Assembly (NCBI RefSeq): GCF_022346605.1
Contig: NZ_JAKRNT010000005.1
Coordinates: 1-64,000 of the forward strand
Length of the DNA stretch: 64,000 bases
From: Sporosarcina sp. ACRSL
GTDB lineage: Bacteria > Bacillota > Bacilli > Bacillales_A > Planococcaceae
Direction of reading: 5' to 3'
Shown here: one piece after another, positions 16,918 to 25,250 of the stretch
Layout of the letters: each line of letters starts with the position of its first letter
How positions within the stretch are numbered: the first letter of the stretch is position 1
Program-made: the position numbers and the translations under genes
Notes under the pieces: model-generated
The model's input: only the letters and a program-made list of their open reading frames with translations
Database searches by the model: none
Told to the model about the DNA's origin: nothing

Positions 16918-18195
16918 CTATTGATCGAGCGCTTCGTTTTTTCGGTCCTTAACTGCCCAAATGGCAATAAGTGAAACGACCGCGGTGAAGATGATATAAA
17001 GCGCAACCGGTACATATGAATCGTTAAATTTAGCAAGCAGTGCAGTGGCAACAAGCGGTGCTGTCCCTCCGGCAAGCGCAGCTCCGATTTGATAGCCAAG
17101 TGAAATGCCTGTATAGCGGACTTCCGCTGAAAAAATTTCAGAAAACATCGTGCCGAGAACTGCAGTAATTGGTGACCAGATGATACCCAGACCGATGATT
17201 GTTGCAATGACTAGCAATGCTACAGACCCTTGTTTAATCATCCAGAAGTATGGGAATGCGTATAAGATCATTCCAACCGAACCCCATACATAAAGTGGTT
17301 TTCGTCCGACTTTGTCTGATAGCCTCCCCATGATCGGAATTAATATCGTCGTAATGATTGTAGCGACCATGACAGCGTTTAACGTTGCCGTACGCGAATA
17401 CCCCAAATAGCTTGTCGCATAGGAAACGATAAAAGTACCGAAAATGTAGAAAGGCGCCGTCTCGACAACCTTCGCCCCTATTGCAATCAGTACTTCGCGC
17501 CAATGCGTTTTCAATGTAGTAACGAGAGGGATCTTAGGAATATCTCCACGCTCTTGGACTTCTTTAAAAGAAGGAGTCTCGTCAATTCCTTTACGAATCC
17601 ATAAACCGAATACGACGAGTAATGCACTCAAGATGAAAGGCACGCGCCAGCCCCATGTCATGAATGAGCCTTCGGGTAGCAGTGTCATGATCGACAATGC
17701 GAATGTACCGAGCACCATTCCGATCGTTACCCCCATCTGTGGTACTGCCCCGAAGAAGCCACGCTTTTCAGGAGGCGCATATTCCACCGCAAGCAAGAGC
17801 GCACCGCCCCATTCGCCTCCAATTCCTAAACCTTGGACAAGTCTCAACGTAATTAACAGGATCGGCGCCCAAATGCCGATTGCTTGATAGGTAGGCAATA
17901 ACCCCATCCCGAATGTGGCAATACCCATAAGACTTAACGTCAATACAAGTGTTTTCTTTCTGCCAATCCGATCTCCAATATGACTGAAAATGATACCGCC
18001 GAACGGCCGTATGAAAAAGGCGAGCGCAAATGATGCATATGCCAACAATAAACCAATCGTCGGGTCTTCATTTACAAAGAAGACTTGATTGAATACGAGC
18101 GCAGCCACTGTCCCATAAAGGAAGTAGTCGAACCATTCAATCGAACTTCCGACGAGACTCGCGACCAACACCCTATTTAACTGTTTTTTCTCCAC
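16918..18195 (-). CDS. MFS transporter, metabolite:H+ symporter (MHS/ProP-ShiA) family
   Basis: A 425-residue, 12-helix proton symporter. MHS-family markers are the N-terminal SLVGSSIEWFDYFLYG, FFIRPFGGIIFSHIGDRIGRKKTLV after helix 2/3, and RLVQGLGIGGEWGGALLLAVEYAP, with a central IPIMGRLSDKVGRKPLYVWG repeat. Relatives carry proline/betaine, shikimate, alpha-ketoglutarate or citrate. The start is a GTG at 18195 with AAGGGGGAAT upstream. The gene is first in a two-gene operon with the cyclodeaminase-family enzyme. Its promoter region carries two copies of a 17-bp palindrome shared with the divergent XRE-cupin regulator. Confidence 0.9.
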   Translation of the reverse strand: MEKKQLNRVLVASLVGSSIEWFDYFLYGTVAALVFNQVFFVNEDPTIGLLLAYASFALAFFIRPFGGIIFSHIGDRIGRKKTLVLTLSLMGIATFGMGLLPTYQAIGIWAPILLITLRLVQGLGIGGEWGGALLLAVEYAPPEKRGFFGAVPQMGVTIGMVLGTFALSIMTLLPEGSFMTWGWRVPFILSALLVVFGLWIRKGIDETPSFKEVQERGDIPKIPLVTTLKTHWREVLIAIGAKVVETAPFYIFGTFIVSYATSYLGYSRTATLNAVMVATIITTILIPIMGRLSDKVGRKPLYVWGSVGMILYAFPYFWMIKQGSVALLVIATIIGLGIIWSPITAVLGTMFSEIFSAEVRYTGISLGYQIGAALAGGTAPLVATALLAKFNDSYVPVALYIIFTAVVSLIAIWAVKDRKNEALDQ

Positions 18196-18216
18196 ATTCT
18201 ATTCCCCCTTCGCTAT

Positions 18217-18237
18217 AATTGAAGTGCCACTTCAATT
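18217..18237. promoter_or_regulatory. Palindromic operator, copy 1
   Basis: A perfect palindrome of 10-bp arms AATTGAAGTG / CACTTCAATT around one base, 22 bases before the MFS start codon, so it overlaps the MFS promoter or leader. It has the same core as copy 2, with centres 49 bp apart. Confidence 0.8.
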
Positions 18238-18266
18238 GAACGTCAAAAAAATGCAATAACCGAAAT

Positions 18267-18285
18267 ATTGAAGTGTCACTTCAAT
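18267..18285. promoter_or_regulatory. Palindromic operator, copy 2
   Basis: ATTGAAGTG / CACTTCAAT around one base repeats the core TTGAAGTGNCACTTCAA of copy 1. It overlaps the TTCAAT (18280-18285) that could serve as -35 for a TATACT -10 (18304-18309, 18-bp spacer) driving the regulator gene, which points to autoregulation. Confidence 0.78.
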
Positions 18286-18346
18286 TATCTAACATCATAG
18301 GTATATACTAATATTCTGTCAATAGAAAAAATTAGGAGAATGAAAG

Positions 18347-18889
18347 ATGTCAGCAAATCATTTAGGAGAAAAGATAAGAGAAATAAGATCGGGGCGGGGC
18401 ATGACATTGAAGACTCTTGCCGATAGGACGGGCTTTTCCATAAGCTTTCTTTCCCAACTGGAAAGAGGGAAGTCGTCTGCGACATTGGAATCCTTGAAAA
18501 AGATATCGATTGCATTCGGCGTGAATCCAAGTTACTTCTTTGATGAAGATAGGTCGTCTAACAATCAACTGTTAAATATCGACCAGAGGATGGATGAGCA
18601 TAATATTTATTACAAGGATTTAGGCACAATGGTAACCCACCGAGACTTCACGCCGCTTTTAGTCATTTTGAAGCCAAGTCAGACAGAGGGGAATCTTTTT
18701 ACACATAAGGGGCAGGAATTTCTTTATGTCATTGAGGGGATCCTCACTGTCCGCCTAGAAAACGAGCTCTACGAATTAGGTCCGACTGAATCGATCATGC
18801 TAGATTCTACCCGTCCGCATTATTGGTATAACTACACTGACAGTGATGTAAAAATCCTTTGTGTATCGTCTGAAGTGAAAAATAACTAA
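18347..18889 (+). CDS. XRE-family regulator with C-terminal cupin domain
   Basis: A 180-residue transcription factor. Residues about 8-62 form an XRE helix-turn-helix (IREIRSGRGMTLKTLADRTG, then SISFLSQLERGKSSATLESL). Residues about 105-176 form a small-ligand cupin (HKGQEFLYVIEGILTVRLEN, LGPTESIMLDSTRPHYWYN). The architecture is common among local regulators of amino-acid, polyamine or sugar operons. The ATG follows TTAGGAGAATG. It is divergent from the MFS/cyclodeaminase operon. The two identical palindromes between them are its most likely binding sites, with the MFS substrate or product as ligand (inference). Confidence 0.9.
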   Translation: MSANHLGEKIREIRSGRGMTLKTLADRTGFSISFLSQLERGKSSATLESLKKISIAFGVNPSYFFDEDRSSNNQLLNIDQRMDEHNIYYKDLGTMVTHRDFTPLLVILKPSQTEGNLFTHKGQEFLYVIEGILTVRLENELYELGPTESIMLDSTRPHYWYNYTDSDVKILCVSSEVKNN

Positions 18890-18901
18890 CTGAAAATATA
18901 T

Positions 18902-18937
18902 AACCGGAAGAGAATAGCCTCTTCCGGTTGACTTTTT
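18902..18937 (+). terminator. Terminator after the XRE-cupin gene
   Basis: A perfect stem, AACCGGAAGA / TCTTCCGGTT, is followed after GAC by five T residues; the next gene is convergent. Confidence 0.85.
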
Positions 18938-18941
18938 CATA

Positions 18942-19514
18942 TCAGGCAGCATTATTCTGCAATGAACCATATTTTTCGCATAGGGTATCTTTTGACATGA
19001 AAAGGTATCTAGGCATAGGAGTCTTATTTCTTTTTGACGAGGCCTTGGAACTTGATAATAAATGGATCGAGTAATGTGAAATTCGTTTAAACCATGTATA
19101 CATTCTGCTCGAAAATGAAAAGGATTCAAACCCTAGCCGGCGGTATCCTTTATCAATTGAAGTTATCCCGATGATTCCTTTTATTTGCTCCCGATGATGA
19201 TGTTGCAATACGTAGAACGCAAGTGCAGGCATCGAATTATAAACTGTCTTGTAGAGATACAATTTATTCGTTGCTTTATCTATCTTCTGCATTTCCTTCA
19301 TAATACGGACATTATGCAAATGAATTTTTACGAGTAAATCATTTTTCTTAATAATTGTACCGTCGGACAGAACGACTTCGCGACCTTTATAACGTGTTAA
19401 ACGAATACGGAAGATACTGTATCTTCCTGTAATCTGTTCGAGGCATTGTAGACGGGTACACTTTAGATAAAACGGATCGGCAATACTCCATACGTTGATT
19501 ATATGTTGTTTCAT
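18942..19514 (-). CDS. YkoP-like conserved hypothetical protein
   Basis: A 190-residue protein of unknown biochemical role. It begins MKQHIINVWSIADPFYLK and has a central conserved-looking block, YSIFRIRLTRYKGREVVLSDG followed by IIKKNDLLVKIHLHN, then a helical half ending in a basic tail. I associate it with Bacillus YkoP from the sequence pattern and because its neighbour is a YkoQ-like phosphoesterase, as in Bacillus. This is recognition from memory, not a search. The frame extends to an ATG at 19571, but the ATG at 19514 has GAGGAG at 8 bases and is chosen. There is no signal peptide or membrane segment. Confidence 0.6.
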   Translation of the reverse strand: MKQHIINVWSIADPFYLKCTRLQCLEQITGRYSIFRIRLTRYKGREVVLSDGTIIKKNDLLVKIHLHNVRIMKEMQKIDKATNKLYLYKTVYNSMPALAFYVLQHHHREQIKGIIGITSIDKGYRRLGFESFSFSSRMYTWFKRISHYSIHLLSSSKASSKRNKTPMPRYLFMSKDTLCEKYGSLQNNAA

Positions 19515-19933
19515 GTGCAGGCTCCTCACTAAATTCAATGACATCTTTAAGGTTGACCAGATCGCATTCAATTATTTATGAACTGTGATGTTAACAAAAA
19601 CGGATAAAGTGAATAATTGCACGCACTTGCAATTCAGATTGTAGCCATGTCAATGAAATAAAGAGTTTGTTACTGAGCACTTCTAAAAGTCTTGATGATA
19701 AATGGCACCGGATCCTTTAAGTGGGAAATCAACAGCCAGTAAATGCCCGATTGGTCTAACTAACATGAGGTTGAAAGACGTTAGCAAGAGTGAAGTTTCA
19801 CATCACGACTAGTTTGCGAAATAGGAGTTGTTTTATCCTCTCTTCCTTGATTGGCTATTTGTCATTTCGTCCATATATTACAGGTAAAAATACCTCCTTT
19901 CACCATGTATAATTGACAGGAGGAGGAAAACAA
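19515..19933. other. 419-bp intergenic gap with one repeat copy and no gene
   Basis: No credible ORF. Bases 19705-19755 (AAGTGGGA, then ATCAACAGCCAGTAAA, then GCCCGATT) repeat the tctC-tctB intercistronic hairpin region at 13145-13196 in degenerate form. The remainder is AT-rich and unremarkable; the YkoQ-like promoter should lie close to 19870-19910. Confidence 0.5.
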
Positions 19934-20770
19934 ATGATTGCTACATTAATAATATTTATAGCTCTATGCTTGTTCATATATATAGGCAATAAGAACACTA
20001 GTTCTGTTGTAATAAATCATATAGATATAAATGGTAATAGTGGTACGAAAGATAAGAACCTTAAACCTTTACGTATACTGCATATTTCTGATTTGCATCT
20101 TGAAAACATCTCAATTTCCCCGGATGATCTTTATGAAAAAGTTGAAAATCAGCCGATTGATTTAATTGCTTTGACTGGCGATTTTCTTGACAGAAAACGT
20201 AGCATCCCTAAGCTCTCTTCGTATTTGGAAGTGTTAAAGAAATTGAATCCTCCTTTTGGTATTTACGCCGTACTTGGCAATCACGATTATGTATTGCGGA
20301 ACAAGGACTTGAAGCAATTAAAGAACATGTTGATTCAGAATGATGTCAAACTGCTTCAAAATGAAAACGACATGATTGACATAGACGGAGTTCAATTCAA
20401 TATTATTGGTATAGATGATTTCAGCACAAAACGTAGTAATTTGGTGAAATCCTATGATGGTCTAGAAAAAGGATATAATTTGGTTATTACACATGATCCT
20501 AATGTTGTATTGACAATGAATAACTACCATTTTGATTATTTGCTTTCGGGTCATTTTCATGGCGGCCAAATTCATTGGCCCAAGCCATATCATCTTGTAA
20601 AAATGGGCAAATTGGTTAGAATGAATATGGTAAAAGGTCTGCATAGCTATAAAGAAAAACAATTCTATATTAGCGAAGGACTTGGACAAACCGGCATCAA
20701 TATTAGGATAGGTAGCCGGCCCGAAATTACCATTCACAACGTTCATTTATCTCCTGTAATAGGTGAATAA
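19934..20770 (+). CDS. Membrane-anchored metallophosphoesterase (YkoQ/YaeI-like)
   Basis: A 278-residue calcineurin-like phosphoesterase. The N-terminal helix MIATLIIFIALCLFIYIG anchors it to the membrane. All metal-binding blocks are present in order: ISDLHLE (D, H), LTGDFLD (D), VLGNHDY (N, H), ITHDPNV (H) and SGHFHGGQ (H, H). Relatives include UDP-2,3-diacylglucosamine-type hydrolases and lipid or nucleotide phosphatases; the substrate is not deducible. The ATG at 19934 follows AGGAGGAGG at 8 bases. It lies next to the YkoP-like gene, divergently, echoing the Bacillus neighbourhood. Confidence 0.85.
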   Translation: MIATLIIFIALCLFIYIGNKNTSSVVINHIDINGNSGTKDKNLKPLRILHISDLHLENISISPDDLYEKVENQPIDLIALTGDFLDRKRSIPKLSSYLEVLKKLNPPFGIYAVLGNHDYVLRNKDLKQLKNMLIQNDVKLLQNENDMIDIDGVQFNIIGIDDFSTKRSNLVKSYDGLEKGYNLVITHDPNVVLTMNNYHFDYLLSGHFHGGQIHWPKPYHLVKMGKLVRMNMVKGLHSYKEKQFYISEGLGQTGINIRIGSRPEITIHNVHLSPVIGE

Positions 20771-20774
20771 AAAA

Positions 20775-20825
20775 GAGGCTGTTCTAGAAGTCAATTGTCA
20801 CTGACTTTCTAGAACAGCCCTTTTC
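20775..20825 (+). terminator. Terminator after the phosphoesterase gene
   Basis: GGCTGTTCTAGAA / TTCTAGAACAGCC form a long stem with internal GTCA / TGAC pairing, followed by CTTTTC. Confidence 0.85.
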
Positions 20826-20965
20826 TATTCCAACCGGTTTATCCGAGCATATCAAGAGGTACTAAGATAAGTGAAGTATAAATAGAAAATATACTGAAAA
20901 AGTTTATTTCATTATGGATAGAATAAATTTTGGAGGTGAAAGCCCCTATTTTCGTGGGGTCACTA

Positions 20966-22285
20966 TTGGATACAACTATAATGATCAATTTAATGCTAGT
21001 TGCTTTATTAATTGCACTGACAGCTTTCTTCGTCGGAGCAGAATTTTCGGTTGTCAAGGTCAGGAGGTCTAGGCTCGACCAACTCATCGCGGAAGGTAAT
21101 AAAAAAGCCGTTGTTGCTAAGAAATTAGTGGACAATCTAGATTATTATTTATCAGCATGCCAATTAGGAATAACAGTGACTGCTTTAGGACTTGGTTTTT
21201 TAGGAGAGCCGACTGTCGAGAGACTGCTGCATCCTCTTTTCGAGAATTCGGGAATGCCTGAAGCTTTGTCTACCGTAATCTCTCTCATATTGGCATTATC
21301 GATCATGACTTATTTACATGTCGTCGTAGGTGAATTGGCACCAAAAACATTGGCGATTCAATTTACAGAGAAAATCACATTGCTTTTGGCGGGGCCTCTC
21401 TATTGGTTCGGTAAAATAATGTTTCCCTTCATCTGGACGTTAAATGGTTCAGCTAGAATTTTAATTAGGCTATTTGGGGTGAAGCCAAAAGATTCAAAGG
21501 ATGCCCTCTCAGAAGATGAATTGAAAATTATTATGGCGAATAGTTTTCAAGGCGGCGAGATCAACCAAACCGAATTATCATATATGAGGAATATCTTTAC
21601 GTTTGATGAACGGGTTGCTAAGGATATTATGGTACCGCGCACACAAATGGTGACGTTATCTCAATCGATGGAGACAGCCGAGATTTTATCAATCCTGGAT
21701 GAGCACCAATATACACGCTATCCGATTACAGATGATGGAGATAAAGATCACGTGATCGGTTACGTGAATGTAAAAAAGATGTTAACCGATAACGCAGTCG
21801 GTCGTAGAAAACCTTTGAGTGAAAGCCTTGAAGAGATGCCGTATGTGAATGAAAGTACACCATTACAAGATACACTCCTGAAAATGCAAAAGGAACGTGT
21901 CCATATCGCACTTGTCATCGATGAATTTGGTGGAACTGCAGGTATGATTACGATGGAAGATATATTAGAAGAAATCGTTGGAGACATTCACGATGAATTC
22001 GATGTAGATGAAGTACCGGATATTGAACAAAAAGGTGAGGACCTGTACTATGTAAACGGCCGTGTGTTACTTACTGACTTAGCAGAGCGTTTCGGTCTTA
22101 CCTTTGAAGAGATGGAAGACGTTGATACAATCGGTGGTTGGTTCCAATTGAACAATATTGATGCTTCCTTACATGACTCAATTGAACACGAAGGCCACCG
22201 ATGGTCAGTAATCGAAATGGATAACCACCAAATTCTAAAAATCGCATTGGAGCTGAAAGCTGCTCAAGAGGAACAAGATAGTTAA
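20966..22285 (+). CDS. CNNM/CorC-HlyC family membrane protein (YhdP/YugS-like)
   Basis: A protein of about 439 residues of the DUF21-CBS-CorC type, linked to Mg2+ or other cation efflux and once called hemolysin-like. Order: a DUF21/CNNM membrane domain (about residues 1-190; LLIALTAFFVGAEFSVVKVRRSR, SACQLGITVTALGLGFLGEP, HVVVGELAPKTLAIQ), two CBS motifs (MVPRTQMVTLS..., ..TRYPITDDGD; IALVIDEFGGTAGMITMEDILEE), and a C-terminal CorC_HlyC fold. The start is uncertain. GGAGGTGAA at 20932 is followed by a small CCCC/GGGG hairpin and then in-frame GTG 20954, TTG 20966 and ATG 20981. TTG 20966 best matches the family N terminus. Confidence 0.88.
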   Translation: MDTTIMINLMLVALLIALTAFFVGAEFSVVKVRRSRLDQLIAEGNKKAVVAKKLVDNLDYYLSACQLGITVTALGLGFLGEPTVERLLHPLFENSGMPEALSTVISLILALSIMTYLHVVVGELAPKTLAIQFTEKITLLLAGPLYWFGKIMFPFIWTLNGSARILIRLFGVKPKDSKDALSEDELKIIMANSFQGGEINQTELSYMRNIFTFDERVAKDIMVPRTQMVTLSQSMETAEILSILDEHQYTRYPITDDGDKDHVIGYVNVKKMLTDNAVGRRKPLSESLEEMPYVNESTPLQDTLLKMQKERVHIALVIDEFGGTAGMITMEDILEEIVGDIHDEFDVDEVPDIEQKGEDLYYVNGRVLLTDLAERFGLTFEEMEDVDTIGGWFQLNNIDASLHDSIEHEGHRWSVIEMDNHQILKIALELKAAQEEQDS

Positions 22286-22296
22286 TATTCCAAGCC

Positions 22297-22325
22297 CACC
22301 GTTCGTTTACGCGAACGGTGTTTTT
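22297..22325 (+). terminator. Terminator after the CNNM/CorC gene
   Basis: A perfect stem, CACCGTTCG / CGAACGGTG, is followed by five T residues; the next gene is convergent. Confidence 0.88.
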
Positions 22326-22335
22326 GGGGATTATT

Positions 22336-22953
22336 CTAATTCACATACGATTTTTTGTCTAAAGGAACCGTCCTTCTATTTGATCTTGATACGAGTAAAC
22401 TAATTGTAATGCCAACAGAGAAAACGGTCATAAAAGATAAAATTAAATACATGGATGAAATAAGAATGCTACCAATCGTGACGATCAGAATATCAAATGA
22501 GAAAATTACATAGCCAGGATTTAATTTTAGACGCCTTGCAATCATTTGTGCAAGTAAATCGGTCCCACCAACACTAATCTCATGACGGAGCATAATTCCC
22601 GCGCCGATTCCAATAAAGATTCCTCCGAGTACGGCGCTTATAAGCGGAGTTAGTGATAAGGTGCTTCCCCAACTATGCATGGGGTAGAAAACATCAATCA
22701 TTAACGAGGAAAAGAGCAAGCCATGGATCCCATTATAAAAAAATGAACGATATAAAAACCACGCCAAAATAAAAATAGGGATATTCACTAGTAATAATGC
22801 CCAGCCGACCTTTATATCTTGTACATAATGAAAAATTAAACTGATCCCGAGAGCACCACCGTCTAATAATTCAAATGGAACTAGAAATAAATTGACACCG
22901 ATTGCAACGAAAACACTACCGATAAGAATAATGATGGCTTTTTGAATGAAAAT
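22336..22953 (-). CDS. YitT-family membrane protein with an apparent ATT start
   Basis: About 205 residues with five to six helices: KAIIILIGSVFVAIGVNLFL, WALLLVNIPIFILAW, LTPLISAVLGGIFIGIGAGI and VIFSFDILIVTIGSILIS, ending in VFSVGITISLLVSR. Family markers such as FELLDGGALGISLI, FFYNGIHGLLFSS and SVGGTDLLAQMIARR are clear; the transported substrate is unknown. The first ATG/GTG/TTG in frame is the GTG at 22788, which would cut off the first 55 residues, including conserved family sequence. Reading upstream, the frame stays open to a TAA at 22980-22978. AGGTGGGG (22966-22959) is followed by ATT at 22953 (or 22947). An ATT start, or a recent start-codon mutation, is therefore likely. Confidence 0.72.
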   Translation of the reverse strand: MFIQKAIIILIGSVFVAIGVNLFLVPFELLDGGALGISLIFHYVQDIKVGWALLLVNIPIFILAWFLYRSFFYNGIHGLLFSSLMIDVFYPMHSWGSTLSLTPLISAVLGGIFIGIGAGIMLRHEISVGGTDLLAQMIARRLKLNPGYVIFSFDILIVTIGSILISSMYLILSFMTVFSVGITISLLVSRSNRRTVPLDKKSYVN

Positions 22954-23123
22954 AAGAACCCCACCTATTTGAATAGTTTATTGATGTATATGTCTATCGC
23001 TTGCGATTCTATACTTGCGAAGTTAAACAGCAAGCGTTATACCTCTATAAATTCGTATGAATGAAGAATAAAAGATATAATAATAGGTAATTGAGTTTTA
23101 TTATTCTGTGAAAGGGGATTGTT

Positions 23124-23903
23124 ATGGAATTAGGATTAAAAGGAAAAGTTGCAATCATTACAGGTTCAAGTAGAGGGATTGGCTTAGAAACAGCTTTAAA
23201 CTTAGTAAAAGAAGGCGCTAACGTAACCATTTGTGCAAGAAATAACGAGCGATTAGAAGAAGCAGCAGCTTTTATTCTAGAACAAACAGGTAAGGAAGTA
23301 TTTTTTGTAGAAGCGGATGTTACAAAAGAAGAAGATTGTGCAAGAGTCGTTTCTGCTACGGTCGAAAAATATGGACGGTTAGATATTTTAGTGAATAACG
23401 CGGGTACTTCACAAGCCCATCGCTTTGAAGAAGTAGGAACAGAACTTTGGCAGCAAGATCTTGATTTAAAATTATTCGGTGCCATTCATTGTTCTCGTCA
23501 TGCCGTTCCACATATGCGACAAGTCGGTGGAGGTGCAATCGTCAATGTAACCGCTGTACTTGGAAAGACGCCTCCTGCAGCATCCTTACCCACTACAGTG
23601 AGTAGAGCAGCAGGTATGGCCTTAACAAAAGCAATGAGTAAAGATCTCGGTCCAGACAATATTCGGGTAAATACCGTCTGTATTGGTTTAATTCGAAGTG
23701 AACAGATTGAAAAGAAGTGGAAAAAAGAGAACCCGGAGCTATCATGGGAACAGTTCTCTCGTTTAGAACGTCAAATTCCGCTCGGACGTATTGGAAATAC
23801 GGATGAGGCAGCAAAAGTGATAACGTTCCTTGTGTCAGATGCGGCTTCTTATGTGACGGGTACATCCGTTAATATTGATGGTGGGATGGCAGGAGTTTTA
23901 TAG
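23124..23903 (+). CDS. SDR-family oxidoreductase-like protein lacking the catalytic Ser-Tyr-Lys set
   Basis: A 259-residue Rossmann protein of the short-chain dehydrogenase family. Cofactor motifs are normal: TGSSRGIG (residues 13-20), the NADP-type CARNNERL, DVTKEEDC, and NNAG followed by TS. The C terminus (ASYVTGTSVNIDGGMAGVL) is the classic SDR ending. The catalytic YxxxK is replaced by T157-TVS-R161, and the usual Ser about 13 residues earlier falls in VTAVLG. It may therefore not be a standard reductase and could be a cofactor-binding or regulatory member, or use a different chemistry. The ATG has AAAGGGG upstream. It is monocistronic with a terminator on its 3' side. Confidence 0.82.
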   Translation: MELGLKGKVAIITGSSRGIGLETALNLVKEGANVTICARNNERLEEAAAFILEQTGKEVFFVEADVTKEEDCARVVSATVEKYGRLDILVNNAGTSQAHRFEEVGTELWQQDLDLKLFGAIHCSRHAVPHMRQVGGGAIVNVTAVLGKTPPAASLPTTVSRAAGMALTKAMSKDLGPDNIRVNTVCIGLIRSEQIEKKWKKENPELSWEQFSRLERQIPLGRIGNTDEAAKVITFLVSDAASYVTGTSVNIDGGMAGVL

Positions 23904-23908
23904 AAAAA

Positions 23909-23950
23909 GGAAAGCCGATTGAATCCCTAATGGAAACAATCGGCTTTTTA
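23909..23950. terminator. Bidirectional terminator between convergent genes
   Basis: AAAGCCGATTG / CAATCGGCTTTTT, with A-run and T-run flanks, serves both the SDR gene and the thermonuclease gene. Confidence 0.88.
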
Positions 23951-23957
23951 TCATTTA

Positions 23958-25085
23958 TTATCTTTCACATGCGTAGCCGTCTTTGTCCCGGTCCATTTTA
24001 GGTTGGTAGGCTGCATGGCCTTCAGGAACGCCGTTCGGGTATTTCTTTCTAAGCTCTGTGCAGTTTTTAAACCATTCTTTACTGCCTGAAGCATTCGTGC
24101 TCGGCGGAGTAGACGGTTTGCTCGTAGCGACTGGCGCTTTTGGCGTCGGAGCTGGGCTGCTAGCTTTTGGCTTTTCAACTGCGTCGCTGTTAAATCCGGA
24201 ATCGGTCGCATAGTTTTCGACCGACCAGATGCCTAATCCTTTTTTCTTCGCCTCGGCTTGCGCTTCTTCGAAAGGCGTCAAATGTCGGGTGTTTGGTGGA
24301 TACACGTACGCGACACGCGCCAACCCTTCAGCAAGCAACGTCTTTTGGACGCTTTTCCCATCGACGTAAACGTAGGCAAGCAGTCGATCGTATTTATCCA
24401 CACGTTCCCCGATATCAAATTCAAGTGTCAACTCGCCGCTATTCACCAATTGCCGGTTGCGTTCCTTCGCTTCTTCACCGAACGGCTGCTTGCCGAGTCT
24501 CGGATGATTTGTTTCAGGCGTATCAACCAGCAAATAGCGGACATTCATCTCTTTTCCGTTATACAATACTTTGATCGTATCGCCATCTATTGTTTTTACA
24601 AGTTTGACGGGAACTTGCGCCGTCGTACCAGAGGTTTCGGTTTTCTTTACAGGTGCTGGTTTTGCCGTCGAAGCAGCGGGCTTCTTTTCACCGGATGGCG
24701 GGATAACTGCCGTATTTTTTTGAGCAGTCTCTGATTCAGCCTCATCCTTTTCCACTTTTGAACTTTCCTCAGCCGTCGCTTCCTCTTTCGGAGTTTCTGT
24801 CTCCGGTTTACTTTCTTCTTCCGGCGTTTCCTCCTCAACTTGTTGGGTAGGAGCGACTTCTCCGGTTTTTTCCTCGTCGACCGAACCGACACATCCTGAA
24901 AGTGCGACTAATAATCCAATGACCAATAGGGTAGGAGCCATTTTCGACTTCCGGCTCAATTCCTTGTTTTTCCGTATTTTAATCCCTCCCCAAATGGCGA
25001 TCGCGACGCCGATGAAGAAAACAGGGAATGCGATGACTAGGCCAATGAACAACAATACGACCAATACCGATAAAAGACCTTTCAA
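23958..25085 (-). CDS. Membrane-bound thermonuclease (SNase) with C-terminal Excalibur domain
   Basis: A protein of about 375 residues. It has two N-terminal hydrophobic segments, the second ending in LVALSGC, which could also be a lipobox. A long acidic Glu/Thr/Pro/Ala-rich linker follows (about residues 65-150). The staphylococcal-nuclease-like domain (about 155-285) has VKTIDGDTIKV, the catalytic RYLLVDTPET with GEEAKERN, and ERVDKYDRLLAYVYVDG. Last comes an Excalibur calcium-binding domain ending in DRDKDGYACE. It should cut extracellular DNA/RNA in a Ca2+-dependent way at the cell surface. The ATG at 25103 is in frame, but GGAGG followed at 8 bases by TTG 25085 is the better start. Array C lies just upstream. 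Confidence 0.87.
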   Translation of the reverse strand: MKGLLSVLVVLLFIGLVIAFPVFFIGVAIAIWGGIKIRKNKELSRKSKMAPTLLVIGLLVALSGCVGSVDEEKTGEVAPTQQVEEETPEEESKPETETPKEEATAEESSKVEKDEAESETAQKNTAVIPPSGEKKPAASTAKPAPVKKTETSGTTAQVPVKLVKTIDGDTIKVLYNGKEMNVRYLLVDTPETNHPRLGKQPFGEEAKERNRQLVNSGELTLEFDIGERVDKYDRLLAYVYVDGKSVQKTLLAEGLARVAYVYPPNTRHLTPFEEAQAEAKKKGLGIWSVENYATDSGFNSDAVEKPKASSPAPTPKAPVATSKPSTPPSTNASGSKEWFKNCTELRKKYPNGVPEGHAAYQPKMDRDKDGYACER

Positions 25086-25250
25086 ATTTCCATCCTCCAA
25101 CATATCCTAATGATACATAATCTATTATTTTTTTGGTAATTTCATGCGGGTACAAACCTTTCTGAAATCCCGGCTATTATTATAGCAGGAAAGTTTATAA
25201 GAAACGAGAGTTTGAAGAAAATGGATGGAAATTTTCTGGAGTAAGATGGT

